A DNA stretch of 38,765 nucleotides from Gammaproteobacteria bacterium. Lineage in GTDB: Bacteria > Pseudomonadota > Gammaproteobacteria > Arenicellales > Poriferihabitantaceae. How positions within the stretch are numbered: position 1 is the first letter of the stretch; every line of letters starts with the position of its first letter. The notes under the pieces are model-generated. The model had not been told where the DNA came from. It saw nothing but the letters and a program-made list of their open reading frames with translations, and ran no database searches. Made by a program: the position numbers and the translations under genes. Location of the stretch: contig VYGS01000111.1 in the NCBI GenBank assembly GCA_009841725.1, forward strand, positions 1 through 38,765, given 5' to 3'. Below, in pieces: positions 15,148-23,488 of the stretch.

Positions 15148-15944
15148 ACTCCTTCCCTGGGAAGGACCACCGGAAAATCCGGCCCGCTCATCGAATCCCC
15201 GTGGCGCAGGCGACAATCCGGAAACGGCGGCGAGGTTTGGCCTTCCCTGACCGCGAAGGCGGCGTCGTCTCCCAGCCAGCGGCTTGAAAACGCCCGGCGG
15301 CGCACGGTGGCGGATCGGTTGCCCGGAGCGCCGTGCAGGGTCAGGAAATGAAAGGCAACGGCATCGCCGCTCTCGAGCTCCCAGCCCAGGATGTCGTAGA
15401 GGCCCCGGTTCGAGTCGATGTCCGGCAGGGGCGCATAATCCGAATTTTCGTAAAGCGGGGTCCTGTTGAACCGTTCCGGCCGAAACATCTTGCCCGAGTT
15501 GTGCGATCCGGCTATGAACTCCAGGGTCGATTCCCGGGACACCGGATCGAGAACCAGCCACAGGCTGCAGTTCTGTTTTCCGTCGACACAATAGTACGGC
15601 TGGTCGTGATGCCACGGAGTCGGGGTGGAAGTTCCCGGTTCCTTGACCAGCACATGCTCGTGAAACAGGCGGACCGTGCGCGAGCCCATGAGATCGCTGG
15701 CGATGGCGGCGGCCGGGGAATCGAACAGGAATTCACGGTACTCCCCGATTCGCTGCCAGTTGCAGTAGTCGCCGAAGAACCGCCCCTGAACGGGATCGTT
15801 GTAGTCGCGGACAAACGGTCCCGGGGAGGCCATGTTCTTCTCGATGCCGCGCCTGAGCGGCTCGACCCATTCCCTGAAGTATCCCCGCAGCACGACGGCA
15901 CCGTTTGCCCTGAATTCTTCGATTTTCTTTTCCGGAACGATCAT
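15144..15944 (-). CDS. phytanoyl-CoA dioxygenase (PhyH)-family Fe(II)/2-oxoglutarate oxygenase
   Basis: A 266-residue protein read from ATG 15944 (MIVPEKKIEEF); a TTG at 15977 is the alternative. It shows the PhyH pattern: FRANGAVVLRGYFREWVEPL at the N terminus, the iron ligands His-x-Asp in TPWHHDQPYYC, the distal His in FHFLTLHGAPGN, and Arg in TVRRRAFSSRWLGDD for 2-oxoglutarate. LWLVLDPVSRESTLEFIAGS is the usual sequence after the HxD motif. These enzymes hydroxylate small molecules; the substrate cannot be read from the sequence. It overlaps the fdhD stop by 4 bases tail to tail and is divergent from the aldo/keto reductase gene, which may share the promoter region 15945-16094. Confidence 0.88.
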   Translation of the reverse strand: MIVPEKKIEEFRANGAVVLRGYFREWVEPLRRGIEKNMASPGPFVRDYNDPVQGRFFGDYCNWQRIGEYREFLFDSPAAAIASDLMGSRTVRLFHEHVLVKEPGTSTPTPWHHDQPYYCVDGKQNCSLWLVLDPVSRESTLEFIAGSHNSGKMFRPERFNRTPLYENSDYAPLPDIDSNRGLYDILGWELESGDAVAFHFLTLHGAPGNRSATVRRRAFSSRWLGDDAAFAVREGQTSPPFPDCRLRHGDSMSGPDFPVVLPREGV

Positions 15945-16094
15945 GGCGTATTGAAATGAACGGCGAAACGGCGACAATACCCGATTCTATCTATACTTTT
16001 CGGTTGCTGCGCAATTTCCGGCTCGGGATGCACGAAGATCGTGCGGTCACCGGGGCCGGGTTGCCGTGACCGGTTCGATCGGACGGATACAGCC

Positions 16095-17144
16095 ATGCAA
16101 TATCGACAATTGGGGGATTCCGGAATTCGTGTCAGCGCGATTTGCCTGGGCACGATGACCTGGGGGGAGCAAAATACCCGCGAAGAAGCGCTGGAGCAGA
16201 TGGACTACGCTCTTGAGCGCGGCGTGAATTTCTGGGATGCCGCCGAGATGTATCCCGTCCCGACCCGCGAGGAGACCCAGGGCGAGACGGAACGGTGCAT
16301 CGGCGAGTGGTTCAGTCGTACCGGCAGGCGTCACGATGTCGTCCTTGCGACCAAGGTGACCGGGCGAAGCGATCGGGTGTGGATCCGGAGCGGACGGGAA
16401 ACCCGAGTCAACAGGGCCCAGATCACCGAGGCGATCGACGGCAGTCTCAAGCGTCTCAGGACCGACTACATCGATCTTTACCAGGTGCACTGGCCGGATC
16501 GCAGGCTCGGCCTGTGGGGCGAGGGAGGCGGATCGTATGTTCACAAGGCGGACGGGGACGAGACGCCGATCCTGGAAATCATGGAGGTCATGTCGGAGTT
16601 GGTCCGTTCCGGGAAGATCCGTTGCGTCGGGGTATCGAATGAAACGCCCTGGGGAGTGGGGCAGTATCTCGACGCCTGTCGCAACGGATGCGAACGGATT
16701 GTCTCGGTGCAGAATTCGTACAGCCTCCTGAACCGGGTCTACGAGCATGGCCTGAGCGAGTTCGCGTTCAGGGAAGGCATCGGGTTATTGGCCTATTCCC
16801 CGCTGGCGATGGGGACGTTGAGCGGAAAGTACGTGTCCGGCCGGACTCCTCCGGGCAGCAGAAAGGCCCTGTTTCCCGCTTTCCTGAAGCGCTACGAGGG
16901 GGATCATGTCCAGCAGTCCATCTCCGGGTACACAAACCTCGCGGCTGCGCATTCCCTGCACCCGGTCCATCTTGCCCTGGCGTTCGTCAACACCCGTCCG
17001 TTTGTGACGTCCAACATCATCGGCGCGACAAGCCTGGAGCAGTTGAAGCAGAACATCGACAGCGTCGGGATCACGATTTCCGAAGAGCTTGAAGCCGAAA
17101 TCCAGGCGATACACTCAAGATGCAAGCATCCCGCCGCCGCATGA
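16095..17144 (+). CDS. aldo/keto reductase, Tas-like
   Basis: A 349-residue NADPH-dependent TIM-barrel reductase. MQYRQLGDSGIRVSAICLGT is the usual start of the family. Catalytic residues are in place: Asp and Tyr in NFWDAAEMYPV, Lys in VLATKVTG, and His in LYQVHWPDR. SVQNSYSLLNRVYE and the C-terminal NIIGATSLEQLKQNID fit cofactor binding. The EMYPVPTREETQGETE stretch is typical of the E. coli Tas subfamily. ATG 16095 is preferred to a GTG-type extension from 16041, which adds no conserved sequence. It is divergent from the PhyH-family gene; a common pathway is possible but not shown. Confidence 0.92.
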   Translation: MQYRQLGDSGIRVSAICLGTMTWGEQNTREEALEQMDYALERGVNFWDAAEMYPVPTREETQGETERCIGEWFSRTGRRHDVVLATKVTGRSDRVWIRSGRETRVNRAQITEAIDGSLKRLRTDYIDLYQVHWPDRRLGLWGEGGGSYVHKADGDETPILEIMEVMSELVRSGKIRCVGVSNETPWGVGQYLDACRNGCERIVSVQNSYSLLNRVYEHGLSEFAFREGIGLLAYSPLAMGTLSGKYVSGRTPPGSRKALFPAFLKRYEGDHVQQSISGYTNLAAAHSLHPVHLALAFVNTRPFVTSNIIGATSLEQLKQNIDSVGITISEELEAEIQAIHSRCKHPAAA

Positions 17145-17163
17145 AACGCCGCCCCATTGAGCG

Positions 17164-17613
17164 TCACTCGGGAGTGAACGCCCTGACATGGATGAACAGG
17201 ACGGTTTCGCCGCTGCCGTAGACGGAGATTTGCTCCAGTCCGTGATGGTACAGCCAGTGCATCCTGCTGGGCATCCTGACCAGCGGCTCGATCGGCCTGA
17301 GGCCGATATGGGCAAGCGCCCGGATATCGAAGGACACCGGGGGGTTGGCGAACGTGAACCAGTCTGCCTGTCCGTCGATGAATGTGACCTCGATCGCGCC
17401 TTCGGCATACTGGCAGGCACTTCCCTGATAGGTGTCCTGGCACCCTCCCGGCGGGCCCAGCAAGGCTGAAATCTGCTCCGGCGTTTTTCCGGCCATGCCG
17501 AGAACCGCGTATTCGTCCGCCAGTGCGGATGTCGAACCGATGCCCAGGAGGGCACCGAGGACCGGGGCGAGCAGACGCAGGCCGGCCGGGGACGGGGCGG
17601 ATCGGACCGGCAT
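17164..17613 (-). CDS. secreted protein of unknown function
   Basis: A 149-residue protein read from ATG 17613, which starts a clear signal peptide (MPVRSAPS, hydrophobic core, STSALADEY). An upstream extension to 17715 would overlap the neighbouring gene and is unlikely. The mature part contains GKTPEQISALLGPPGGC, with two close Cys residues (GGCQDTYQGSACQYAEG) that may form a disulfide, followed by beta-rich sequence (IEVTFIDGQADWFTF). The GKT-E-L--LG-P pattern loosely recalls small periplasmic proteins of the SmpA/BLIP-like type, but I cannot name a family. It lies 22 bases after the stop of the next upstream gene on the same strand and is convergent with the aldo/keto reductase. Confidence 0.72.
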   Translation of the reverse strand: MPVRSAPSPAGLRLLAPVLGALLGIGSTSALADEYAVLGMAGKTPEQISALLGPPGGCQDTYQGSACQYAEGAIEVTFIDGQADWFTFANPPVSFDIRALAHIGLRPIEPLVRMPSRMHWLYHHGLEQISVYGSGETVLFIHVRAFTPE

Positions 17614-17635
17614 GATCGGCTGACCTGCGGAAGTC

Positions 17636-18370
17636 TCAGGCAGAGCCGGATGAACCGGGCTCACCGAATGATTCGATGACGGCTTGTGCATCGAAGAGAT
17701 TCCGGGCCGTTTCACGGACGTCCTTCCAGCGGAAGCGGACCGAGTTCTTGACCGGAGTCCGGTCGAACCGTTTCAGCTCGTCGGCGATCGGAGACCATTT
17801 GTAGAGCGCGTCGGGGCTGACGGAGAAGACCGCATCGCCGTCCTCGTGCATGGAGAAGTCCATGTTCTCGATCCGGATCTTCAACGCTTCGACCGATTCG
17901 TGGAAATCGTCTCCGGCCTCGTCGGGCATGCCGATTTCATCGACAATGTCGTCGACCACCCGGCTCATGAGACGCACCACCTTGTCATTGTCCGAACCGG
18001 TCCGAAGATGCAGCAGAACGCCCATGTAGGCGGCCAGATCGGAGATGCAGGCGATGTAGATGTGCCATTTGGCGAGGTTGATCGAGGCGAGCATTTTCGG
18101 GTTTTCGAAAAGCTCCGGAAAGCGGGTTCCGGCACGGGTTTTCAGGTATCCGTACAGCGCGCTTTGGGCCACGTGGCTCGACCGGCTCGATACGAAGGAT
18201 CCCAATTCCCGAGCGGTCGTGATGGGGCGGTTGCTGACCGGGCGACCCAGTCCGATATATTCCCCGAGAGTAATCCACGTATCCTTTGAAAACAGTGGGT
18301 TAATATTTCTTTTCGCCCAGGATTCGAGTTGTGAAACGATTCCGGAGGATGGGTTGTTTTCTGGACTCAT
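17636..18370 (-). CDS. conserved-looking cytoplasmic protein of unknown function
   Basis: A 244-residue protein read from ATG 18370 (MSPENNP); the frame is open to 18412. It has no signal or membrane helix. Visible blocks are DTWITLGEYIGLG, RPITTARELGSFVSSRSSHV, QSALYGYLKTRAGTRFPELF and LASINLAKWHIYIACISDLA, which look strongly constrained. The C-terminal half contains FSVSPDALYKWSPIADELK. I do not recognise the function. Gene-like codon use and the two-gene arrangement with 17164-17613 support a real gene. It is divergent from the sodium symporter pair, with 169 bases between them. Confidence 0.75.
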   Translation of the reverse strand: MSPENNPSSGIVSQLESWAKRNINPLFSKDTWITLGEYIGLGRPVSNRPITTARELGSFVSSRSSHVAQSALYGYLKTRAGTRFPELFENPKMLASINLAKWHIYIACISDLAAYMGVLLHLRTGSDNDKVVRLMSRVVDDIVDEIGMPDEAGDDFHESVEALKIRIENMDFSMHEDGDAVFSVSPDALYKWSPIADELKRFDRTPVKNSVRFRWKDVRETARNLFDAQAVIESFGEPGSSGSA

Positions 18371-18438
18371 CGAAATTATGCAAACCAGCCAAGTCAAATT
18401 TTTCAATGACATTGTATGCGAATCGGGGTATCATATGG

Positions 18439-18460
18439 GCTGGTTCGAATTCGGACCAGC
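18439..18460. promoter_or_regulatory. 22-bp near-perfect palindrome upstream of the symporter genes
   Basis: GCTGGTTCGAATTCGGACCAGC pairs with itself except for one T-G position. It lies 80 bases before the small symporter subunit, in an AT-rich leader, and is followed by TTTAATTAAA. It may be a regulator site or an RNA hairpin in the leader. No regulator can be assigned. Confidence 0.45.
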
Positions 18461-18539
18461 TTTAATTAAACATCCAAATCCAGACACTATGCCAACGACG
18501 GCATGGGCGGATAAACAAAGCCAAATTGGAGGAATTTGT

Positions 18540-18803
18540 ATGAATGATGCCGATAAGCGAGTGATGCATTGGCAGAGCACCAAGCGGCTAATGATCATTA
18601 CTCTATCGCTGTGGGTCTTCTTCTCATTTGTGGTCCACTGGTTTGCCGACGCATTGAATTCGATGAGCTTTCTCGGATTTCCGCTCGGCTTTTACATGGC
18701 TGCGCAGGGATCGGAAGTCGCTTTCGTGATCATCATTTTCTGGTTTGCTCGTGCCCAGCACAAGATCGACCAGGAATATGGTTTCGCTGAGGAGGAGGCA
18801 TAG
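18540..18803 (+). CDS. sodium/solute symporter small subunit (DUF4212 family)
   Basis: An 87-residue membrane protein with two helices: about residues 17-38 (LMIITLSLWVFFSFVVHWFA) and 45-70 (FPLGFYMAAQGSEVAFVIII), ending in FARAQHKIDQEYGF. This layout, especially GFYMAAQGS, is that of the small subunit that always precedes VC_2705-type sodium:solute symporters. GGAGGA at 18528-18533 fixes ATG 18540. It ends 4 bases before the large subunit start, and the two act together. Confidence 0.92.
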   Translation: MNDADKRVMHWQSTKRLMIITLSLWVFFSFVVHWFADALNSMSFLGFPLGFYMAAQGSEVAFVIIIFWFARAQHKIDQEYGFAEEEA

Positions 18804-18807
18804 GACA

Positions 18808-20628
18808 ATGTTTAAAGGCGATTTTATTGATAACCTGCCAAAGATTTATGGCACGTATACGGGTGGTTTCATCGTATTCATCATCCTGATGGCCATCCTT
18901 GAGCAGATGGGCCTGGGCGCCGACACCATCGGCATCCTGTTCGTCGCGTTCACGGTTTTCATCTATGCGGCAATCGGATGGCTGTCCCGGACCATGGAGG
19001 TCGGTGCCTACTATGTGGCGGGCAGACAGGTGCCAACGGTGTTCAACGGGATGGCAACCGCGGCAGACTGGATGTCGGGCGCCTCGTTCGTGGCGATGGC
19101 CGGCGGCATCTACTTCGGTGGGCACGGCTACCTGGCGTTCGTGGTCGGCTGGACCGGCGGCTACATTCTGGTCGCATCCCTGATGGCCCCGTATCTGCGC
19201 AAATTCGGCTGCTATACGGTTCCCGACTTCATCGGTACCCGTTACGGCGGCAAGCTCACCCGGCTGTGCGCGGTAGTCGTGCTGGTGGTCGCGTCGTTCA
19301 CCTACGTGACGGCACAGATCAACGCAACCGGCACCATCGCAGCGCGCGCCCTGCAGATTCCTTTTGAAGTGGGAGTCTGGTTCGGCCTTCTGGGCATTCT
19401 GCTTTGTTCGATGCTCGGCGGCATGCGTGCGGTCACCTGGACACAGGTCGCCCAGTACATCGTCCTGATCATCGCTTATCTCATACCGGTGTTCTGGATG
19501 TCGAACAAGCAGGGCTTCGGTCTGGTTCCGCAGCTGGTCTACGGCGACGCCGTAACCCGGATCACGGAGCTGGAGCAGTTGCACGGCTTGGGGACGCTGG
19601 AGGCGGTTTCCGGAGCTGCGGGGGGACTGAAAGCCCTGACCGTGCCTTTTGTACAGGCCGGTTCGGACGCCCTGAGCAGCTGGAAGTTCGTCACGCTGGT
19701 GTTGTGCATGATGGCCGGTACGGCTTCGCTGCCGCACATCCTGATGCGCTATTTCACCACGCCCTCCGTCAAGGCCGCCCGGCAATCCGTCGCATGGTCT
19801 CTGTTTTTCATCTTCCTGCTGTATTTCACGGCACCGGCTCTTGCCACGTTCACCAAGTTGCAGATTCTTGATCCGAACCTCGCAACCGGTATCATCGGCA
19901 AGTCCATCGCCGAGGTGAATGCGCTGGACTGGATTCAGAAATGGAGCAATGTCGGATTCCTGCAGGTCATCGATGCAAACGGTGACGGAATTCTTCAGTT
20001 GAACGAGTTCTTCATGCGGGGAGACATCGTGGTGCTGGCAACGCCTGAAATTGCGGGCCTGCCCTATGTCATTTCCGGTCTGGTCGCTGCAGGCGGCATG
20101 GCGGCCGCGATGTCGACGGCAGACGGTCTGCTCCTGGCTATCGCGAATGCCCTGTCTCATGATCTTTACTACAAGATCATCGACCCGAATGCAGAAACCA
20201 AGAAGCGTCTGCTCGTGGCCCGTGCCCTGTTGCTGATCATCGGTGCGCTGGGTGCGTTTGTGGCAAGCCTGAAGCTGACCACCATTCTGGGCGCTGTGGC
20301 CTGGGCATTTGATTTCGCATGTTCAGGACTGCTGTTCCCGATCGTACTGGGTATCTGGTGGAAACGGGCGAACCGTGCCGGCGCGATTGCCGGAATGATC
20401 GGTGGATTCGTTGCCGGAACATGGTACCTGTACATGGTGCGGTTTGCCGGAATGGATCCGTGGATCGGCATCGACCACCTGAGGTTCGGCATCATCGGTA
20501 TGCCGGTCAGCCTGGTGTGCATGGTAGTCGTCTCTCTCATGACCGAGGAGCCGGATGCCGAAACCCAGGCCATGGTGGATGAAACCCGCGTACCGGCCGG
20601 TCGTGCGGTTCTTCGAGCCACTCATTAA
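18808..20628 (+). CDS. sodium:solute symporter large subunit, VC_2705 type (ActP-related)
   Basis: A 606-residue member of the sodium/solute symporter family with about 13 membrane helices, probably importing a small organic acid such as acetate; the substrate is not readable from sequence. Family signs are YYVAGRQVPTVFNGMATAAD near the N terminus, SGASFVAMAGGIYFGGHGY, and GLVAAGGMAAAMSTADGLLL for the sodium site. Residues 389-400 (DANGDGILQLNE) form a textbook EF-hand calcium loop within a non-membrane insertion. ATG 18808 is preceded by GGAGGAGG at 18791-18798. The gene follows the small subunit and is closed by a terminator at 20649-20676. Malic enzyme further downstream could feed on the same carbon, but that link is weak. 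Confidence 0.93.
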   Translation: MFKGDFIDNLPKIYGTYTGGFIVFIILMAILEQMGLGADTIGILFVAFTVFIYAAIGWLSRTMEVGAYYVAGRQVPTVFNGMATAADWMSGASFVAMAGGIYFGGHGYLAFVVGWTGGYILVASLMAPYLRKFGCYTVPDFIGTRYGGKLTRLCAVVVLVVASFTYVTAQINATGTIAARALQIPFEVGVWFGLLGILLCSMLGGMRAVTWTQVAQYIVLIIAYLIPVFWMSNKQGFGLVPQLVYGDAVTRITELEQLHGLGTLEAVSGAAGGLKALTVPFVQAGSDALSSWKFVTLVLCMMAGTASLPHILMRYFTTPSVKAARQSVAWSLFFIFLLYFTAPALATFTKLQILDPNLATGIIGKSIAEVNALDWIQKWSNVGFLQVIDANGDGILQLNEFFMRGDIVVLATPEIAGLPYVISGLVAAGGMAAAMSTADGLLLAIANALSHDLYYKIIDPNAETKKRLLVARALLLIIGALGAFVASLKLTTILGAVAWAFDFACSGLLFPIVLGIWWKRANRAGAIAGMIGGFVAGTWYLYMVRFAGMDPWIGIDHLRFGIIGMPVSLVCMVVVSLMTEEPDAETQAMVDETRVPAGRAVLRATH

Positions 20629-20648
20629 CAAAACCTTCAATCCCATTG

Positions 20649-20676
20649 AACCGGGGCCTTGTGCCCCGGTTTTTTT
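20649..20676 (+). terminator. intrinsic terminator after the symporter pair
   Basis: AACCGGGGC (20649-20657) pairs perfectly with GCCCCGGTT (20663-20671) around a CTTGT loop, followed by a run of Ts. It ends the two-gene symporter operon. Confidence 0.88.
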
Positions 20677-20852
20677 ATTTGTGCGCCAAGGCACCGCTGT
20701 CGGCGCTTCCTTCCTGATAGACCGGCGCGGGGCCTTCCCGGCCCGATGATCGAAAGTACTATCGACCCGGCAATTCATATATACTGCCCCCTGCGCAGGC
20801 CGGAACATGGAGTCCAGTCTTCGTAATTTCCACAATCCGATCCAGTTTCATC

Positions 20853-21206
20853 ATGTATGCGGAATTTCCAGTTTGGCTGCTGACCTTTGACTACATAATG
20901 GGAATGATCATGTGGACCCTGATCGGACGCTTCGGGATGGGAATATTCCTGCCCCAGGACAGCAAGTTCTTTTTCATGCGGGTATTCGTGAAATACACGG
21001 ATCCGCTGATCCGCCTGTTCAGGCCGATCACCCCCGGCTTCCTGTTGCCGGGACTCGTCCCCCTGTACGTGGCCTGGTTTTTCTACATGATCCGGTTCTA
21101 CCTGATGCCGTGGCTGCTGGGATACTCCGTGATGGGAATGCTGTCGTTTCCTCTGGAGACCGAATTTGCCCACGGCATTGCGGCCTTTATCGGAAAACTG
21201 TTCTGA
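20853..21206 (+). CDS. small membrane protein, YggT-like
   Basis: A 117-residue protein with two or three membrane helices. The cytoplasmic loop DPLIRLFRPITPGFLLPGLV resembles the conserved loop of YggT-family proteins, which have poorly known roles in envelope or division. The C-terminal half has further hydrophobic stretches (PLYVAWFFYMIRFYLMPWLL). ATG 20853 has no strong ribosome site, but TATACT at 20780-20785 is a possible -10 element for it. It is a single gene, on the same strand as the YqaA-like gene 88 bases later. Confidence 0.72.
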   Translation: MYAEFPVWLLTFDYIMGMIMWTLIGRFGMGIFLPQDSKFFFMRVFVKYTDPLIRLFRPITPGFLLPGLVPLYVAWFFYMIRFYLMPWLLGYSVMGMLSFPLETEFAHGIAAFIGKLF

Positions 21207-21294
21207 AATCCGCCCCGGCGAGCGCGAATCGGTTGCCGCGTCTTGTCTTGCGGCCCGGCGCGCGTGAGAATGTAACGGTTCCTCGGGCTGTGTA

Positions 21295-21729
21295 ATGGAG
21301 CTTGCCGGACTATTCTTCGGTTCGGTGCTGGCCTCGACGCTGGCTCCTTTCGGGGTGGAGTTGCTGCTGTATTATCTGCACGAATCGGACGAGTACTCGT
21401 GGGTGGTGCTGTTGACGGTCGCAACCGCCGGAAATACCGCGGGGGGATGTCTCATGTACGGCGCCGGATGGCTCCTCGTGAAGGGGATATCGGCAACCGG
21501 GTGGTACGGGAAAATCCAACGCCTGTTCAGGCTGGAGGGCGAGGCGATGGCGCGAGTCGGGAAATGGGGCCCGTTTGCCCTGCTTTTTTCATGGATGCCG
21601 GTTGTCGGCGACCCGCTCTGCCTGGCGGCAGGATATCTCAGATTGCCGCTCCTTTTATGCGTCCTGATGATCCTGACTGGAAAGCTGGCGCGGTATGCGG
21701 CGTTGCTGTGGATTTTCCACCAATCCTAA
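21295..21729 (+). CDS. YqaA-family membrane protein (DedA/VTT-like)
   Basis: A 144-residue membrane protein of the YqaA type, related to DedA/VTT proteins proposed to move lipids. Hallmarks are GSVLASTLAPFGVELLLYYL, VATAGNTAGGCLMYGAGWLL, GPFALLFSWMPVVGDPLCLA and a last hydrophobic helix. The length is normal. It stands alone and is convergent with the radical SAM gene, with 33 bases between the stops. Confidence 0.85.
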   Translation: MELAGLFFGSVLASTLAPFGVELLLYYLHESDEYSWVVLLTVATAGNTAGGCLMYGAGWLLVKGISATGWYGKIQRLFRLEGEAMARVGKWGPFALLFSWMPVVGDPLCLAAGYLRLPLLLCVLMILTGKLARYAALLWIFHQS

Positions 21730-21762
21730 TCCTGGAATCGGCCGTAGCCGCCGCTTCCCCGG

Positions 21763-22731
21763 CTAGCCCAGAGCGCCGCCGCAACTGCTCCCGGAACCGG
21801 CCGTACAGCCGTAACAGTGGCTTGCAACCCGGACCGGATTGTCGAGCAGCTCGCTCGCATTGATCTCCCACAGTTTCGTGGGCCGCCCTGTGCCCAGATG
21901 CATCTCCAGCATCTGGTTGAAGTCGCAGTCATAGACATTGCCCTGCCAGTCCACGCTGAGCAGGTGGCGACACATCAGGTGCTCGATGGTTGACGGGTTG
22001 AAGTTCTCCAGCAAGAGCTGCCGGTAGTCCTGCAGCTGGTTTGTCCTCTCAAGGAAATGCCTGAAGCGTTTGACCGGCAGATTGGTGATGGTCAGAAGCC
22101 GGTTGAACACGATGTCGAAATCTTCCGACAGGGCGTTCTTGTAGTCCGCCTCGAGAGAGGCCTGATCGGGCGGAAGGTGCGGCCCGATCGGGTTGTAGAC
22201 CAGATCCATGGCCAGGTCGGGATCGGTCCCGTAACCTTGCCGGTTGAAATTCCGGAGTCCCTGGATGCTCTTTCCGAACACGCCCTTTCCCCGCTGCTTT
22301 TCGACGTTCTCGCGACTGTAGCAGGGAAGCGAGCAGACCAGGCGGATTTTCCGTTCGGCATACCAGGCGGCCAGATCTTCCTGCCCCGGCTCGAACTGGA
22401 CGGTGATGTTGCAGCGGCTGGTGATGGAGATTCCCCGTGATCCCAGACCGTCACAGAATTTTCTGAAATGGGGATTCATTTCGGGTGCACCGCCGGTCAG
22501 GTCGACGGAACGGATCTCGTTGGCGTCGATCCATTCGAGAATGGATCGCATCGTCTCCCAGGTCATCAGCTCCGTCCGTTTCGGACCGGCCTCGACATGG
22601 CAGTGTTCGCACGCCTGGTTGCACAGGTACCCGAGATTGATTTGCAATTCGGTCAGCTTGGCCCTGCGAAGCGGGGGACATCCGTAATCCTTCAGCGTTT
22701 GCGTGAAGTTATGTCTTGCCTTGATATCCAT
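21763..22731 (-). CDS. ArsS-like radical SAM protein (arsenosugar biosynthesis type)
   Basis: A 322-residue radical SAM protein. CNQACEHC (Cys37, Cys41, Cys44) binds the [4Fe-4S]/SAM cluster; DLTGGAPEMNPHFR is the GGE-like region of the family; the C terminus ends with CYGCTAGSGSSCGG (Cys306, Cys309, Cys317), the mark of the radical SAM/Cys-rich group called ArsS. ArsS members are linked to arsenosugar formation by joining an adenosyl group to methylated arsenic. Some relatives carry selenocysteine in this protein; here the positions are Cys. No arsM or other arsenic gene is in the window, so the name is from sequence alone. It is a single gene with two TATAAT boxes upstream. Confidence 0.88.
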   Translation of the reverse strand: MDIKARHNFTQTLKDYGCPPLRRAKLTELQINLGYLCNQACEHCHVEAGPKRTELMTWETMRSILEWIDANEIRSVDLTGGAPEMNPHFRKFCDGLGSRGISITSRCNITVQFEPGQEDLAAWYAERKIRLVCSLPCYSRENVEKQRGKGVFGKSIQGLRNFNRQGYGTDPDLAMDLVYNPIGPHLPPDQASLEADYKNALSEDFDIVFNRLLTITNLPVKRFRHFLERTNQLQDYRQLLLENFNPSTIEHLMCRHLLSVDWQGNVYDCDFNQMLEMHLGTGRPTKLWEINASELLDNPVRVASHCYGCTAGSGSSCGGALG

Positions 22732-22787
22732 GGGTTATCCGAAAAAAGGGCGGGGCGGACTCCCGGCGGCCGCAACCGGAATCATCG

Positions 22788-22803
22788 ATTATAGTGAATT
22801 ATA
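22788..22803 (-). promoter_or_regulatory. two perfect -10 boxes upstream of the ArsS-like gene
   Basis: Reading the minus strand, TATAAT occurs at 22798-22803 and again at 22788-22793, ten bases apart, about 57-72 bases before the start codon. No good -35 element is seen at the usual distance, so promoter activity is only suggested. Confidence 0.35.
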
Positions 22804-22855
22804 GTCGCAACCTGCGCTGTTTTTCGTGCTTGCGGCACTGCAACCGACACCGGAA

Positions 22856-23488
22856 CTAGCCGCAGCTGAACGCGTTTTCGCAAAGATCGTTCAGGATGCA
22901 CGATTCGCATTGCGGCTTGCGCGCCGTGCAGGTGTAGCGGCCATGCAGGATGAGCCAGTGATGCGCGTCCTTCCTGAATTTTTCGGGCACCCTGTCCATC
23001 AGGCTGTCTTCGACCGCCGCGACATCCTTGCCGGGGGCGATGCCGGTTCGGTTCGAAACCCGGAATATGTGAGTATCGACGGCGATGACGGGCTCCCCGA
23101 ATGCCGTGTTCAGTATGACGTTCGCGGTTTTTCTGCCCACTCCCGGAAGCGCCTGGAGCTCCTTTCGCGTGCGGGGCACGTTGCCGCCGTGCCGCTCAAG
23201 CAGCAACTCGCAGGTCTTGAGAATGTTCGAGGCCTTGGTGTTGAACAGGCCGATGTTGCGAATATGGCCTTTCAGGCCGTCAAGCCCGAGTTCAAGCAAG
23301 GCCTCGGGGGTGTTGGCCACGGCATAGAGCTTTCGGGTCGCCTTGTTGACCGAAATGTCGGTCGCTTGGGCGGACAGGATGACCGAGACCAGCAGTTCGA
23401 ACTCGCTCCGGTATTCCAGTTCCGTCGTGGGGGCCGGGTTGTTTCGGGCCAGCCGCCTGAACGCCTCTTCGATGTGCTCGGGCGTCAT
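22856..23488 (-). CDS. nth: endonuclease III
   Basis: A 210-residue DNA glycosylase/AP lyase that removes oxidised pyrimidines. The helix-hairpin-helix with catalytic Lys is LQALPGVGRKTANVILN (about residues 108-124), the catalytic Asp is in VDTHIFRVSNR, and the C-terminal [4Fe-4S] loop has the exact spacing Cys-x6-Cys-x2-Cys-x5-Cys (CTARKPQCESCILNDLC). ATG 23488 overlaps the stop of the upstream RsxB-like gene as ATGA. The rsxB-nth order is a familiar proteobacterial arrangement. Confidence 0.96.
   Translation of the reverse strand: MTPEHIEEAFRRLARNNPAPTTELEYRSEFELLVSVILSAQATDISVNKATRKLYAVANTPEALLELGLDGLKGHIRNIGLFNTKASNILKTCELLLERHGGNVPRTRKELQALPGVGRKTANVILNTAFGEPVIAVDTHIFRVSNRTGIAPGKDVAAVEDSLMDRVPEKFRKDAHHWLILHGRYTCTARKPQCESCILNDLCENAFSCG

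Noticed and set aside
18733-20160. A 475-residue minus-strand open frame opposite the symporter
   Set aside because: It is a shadow of the symporter large subunit; no signal, domain or ribosome site.
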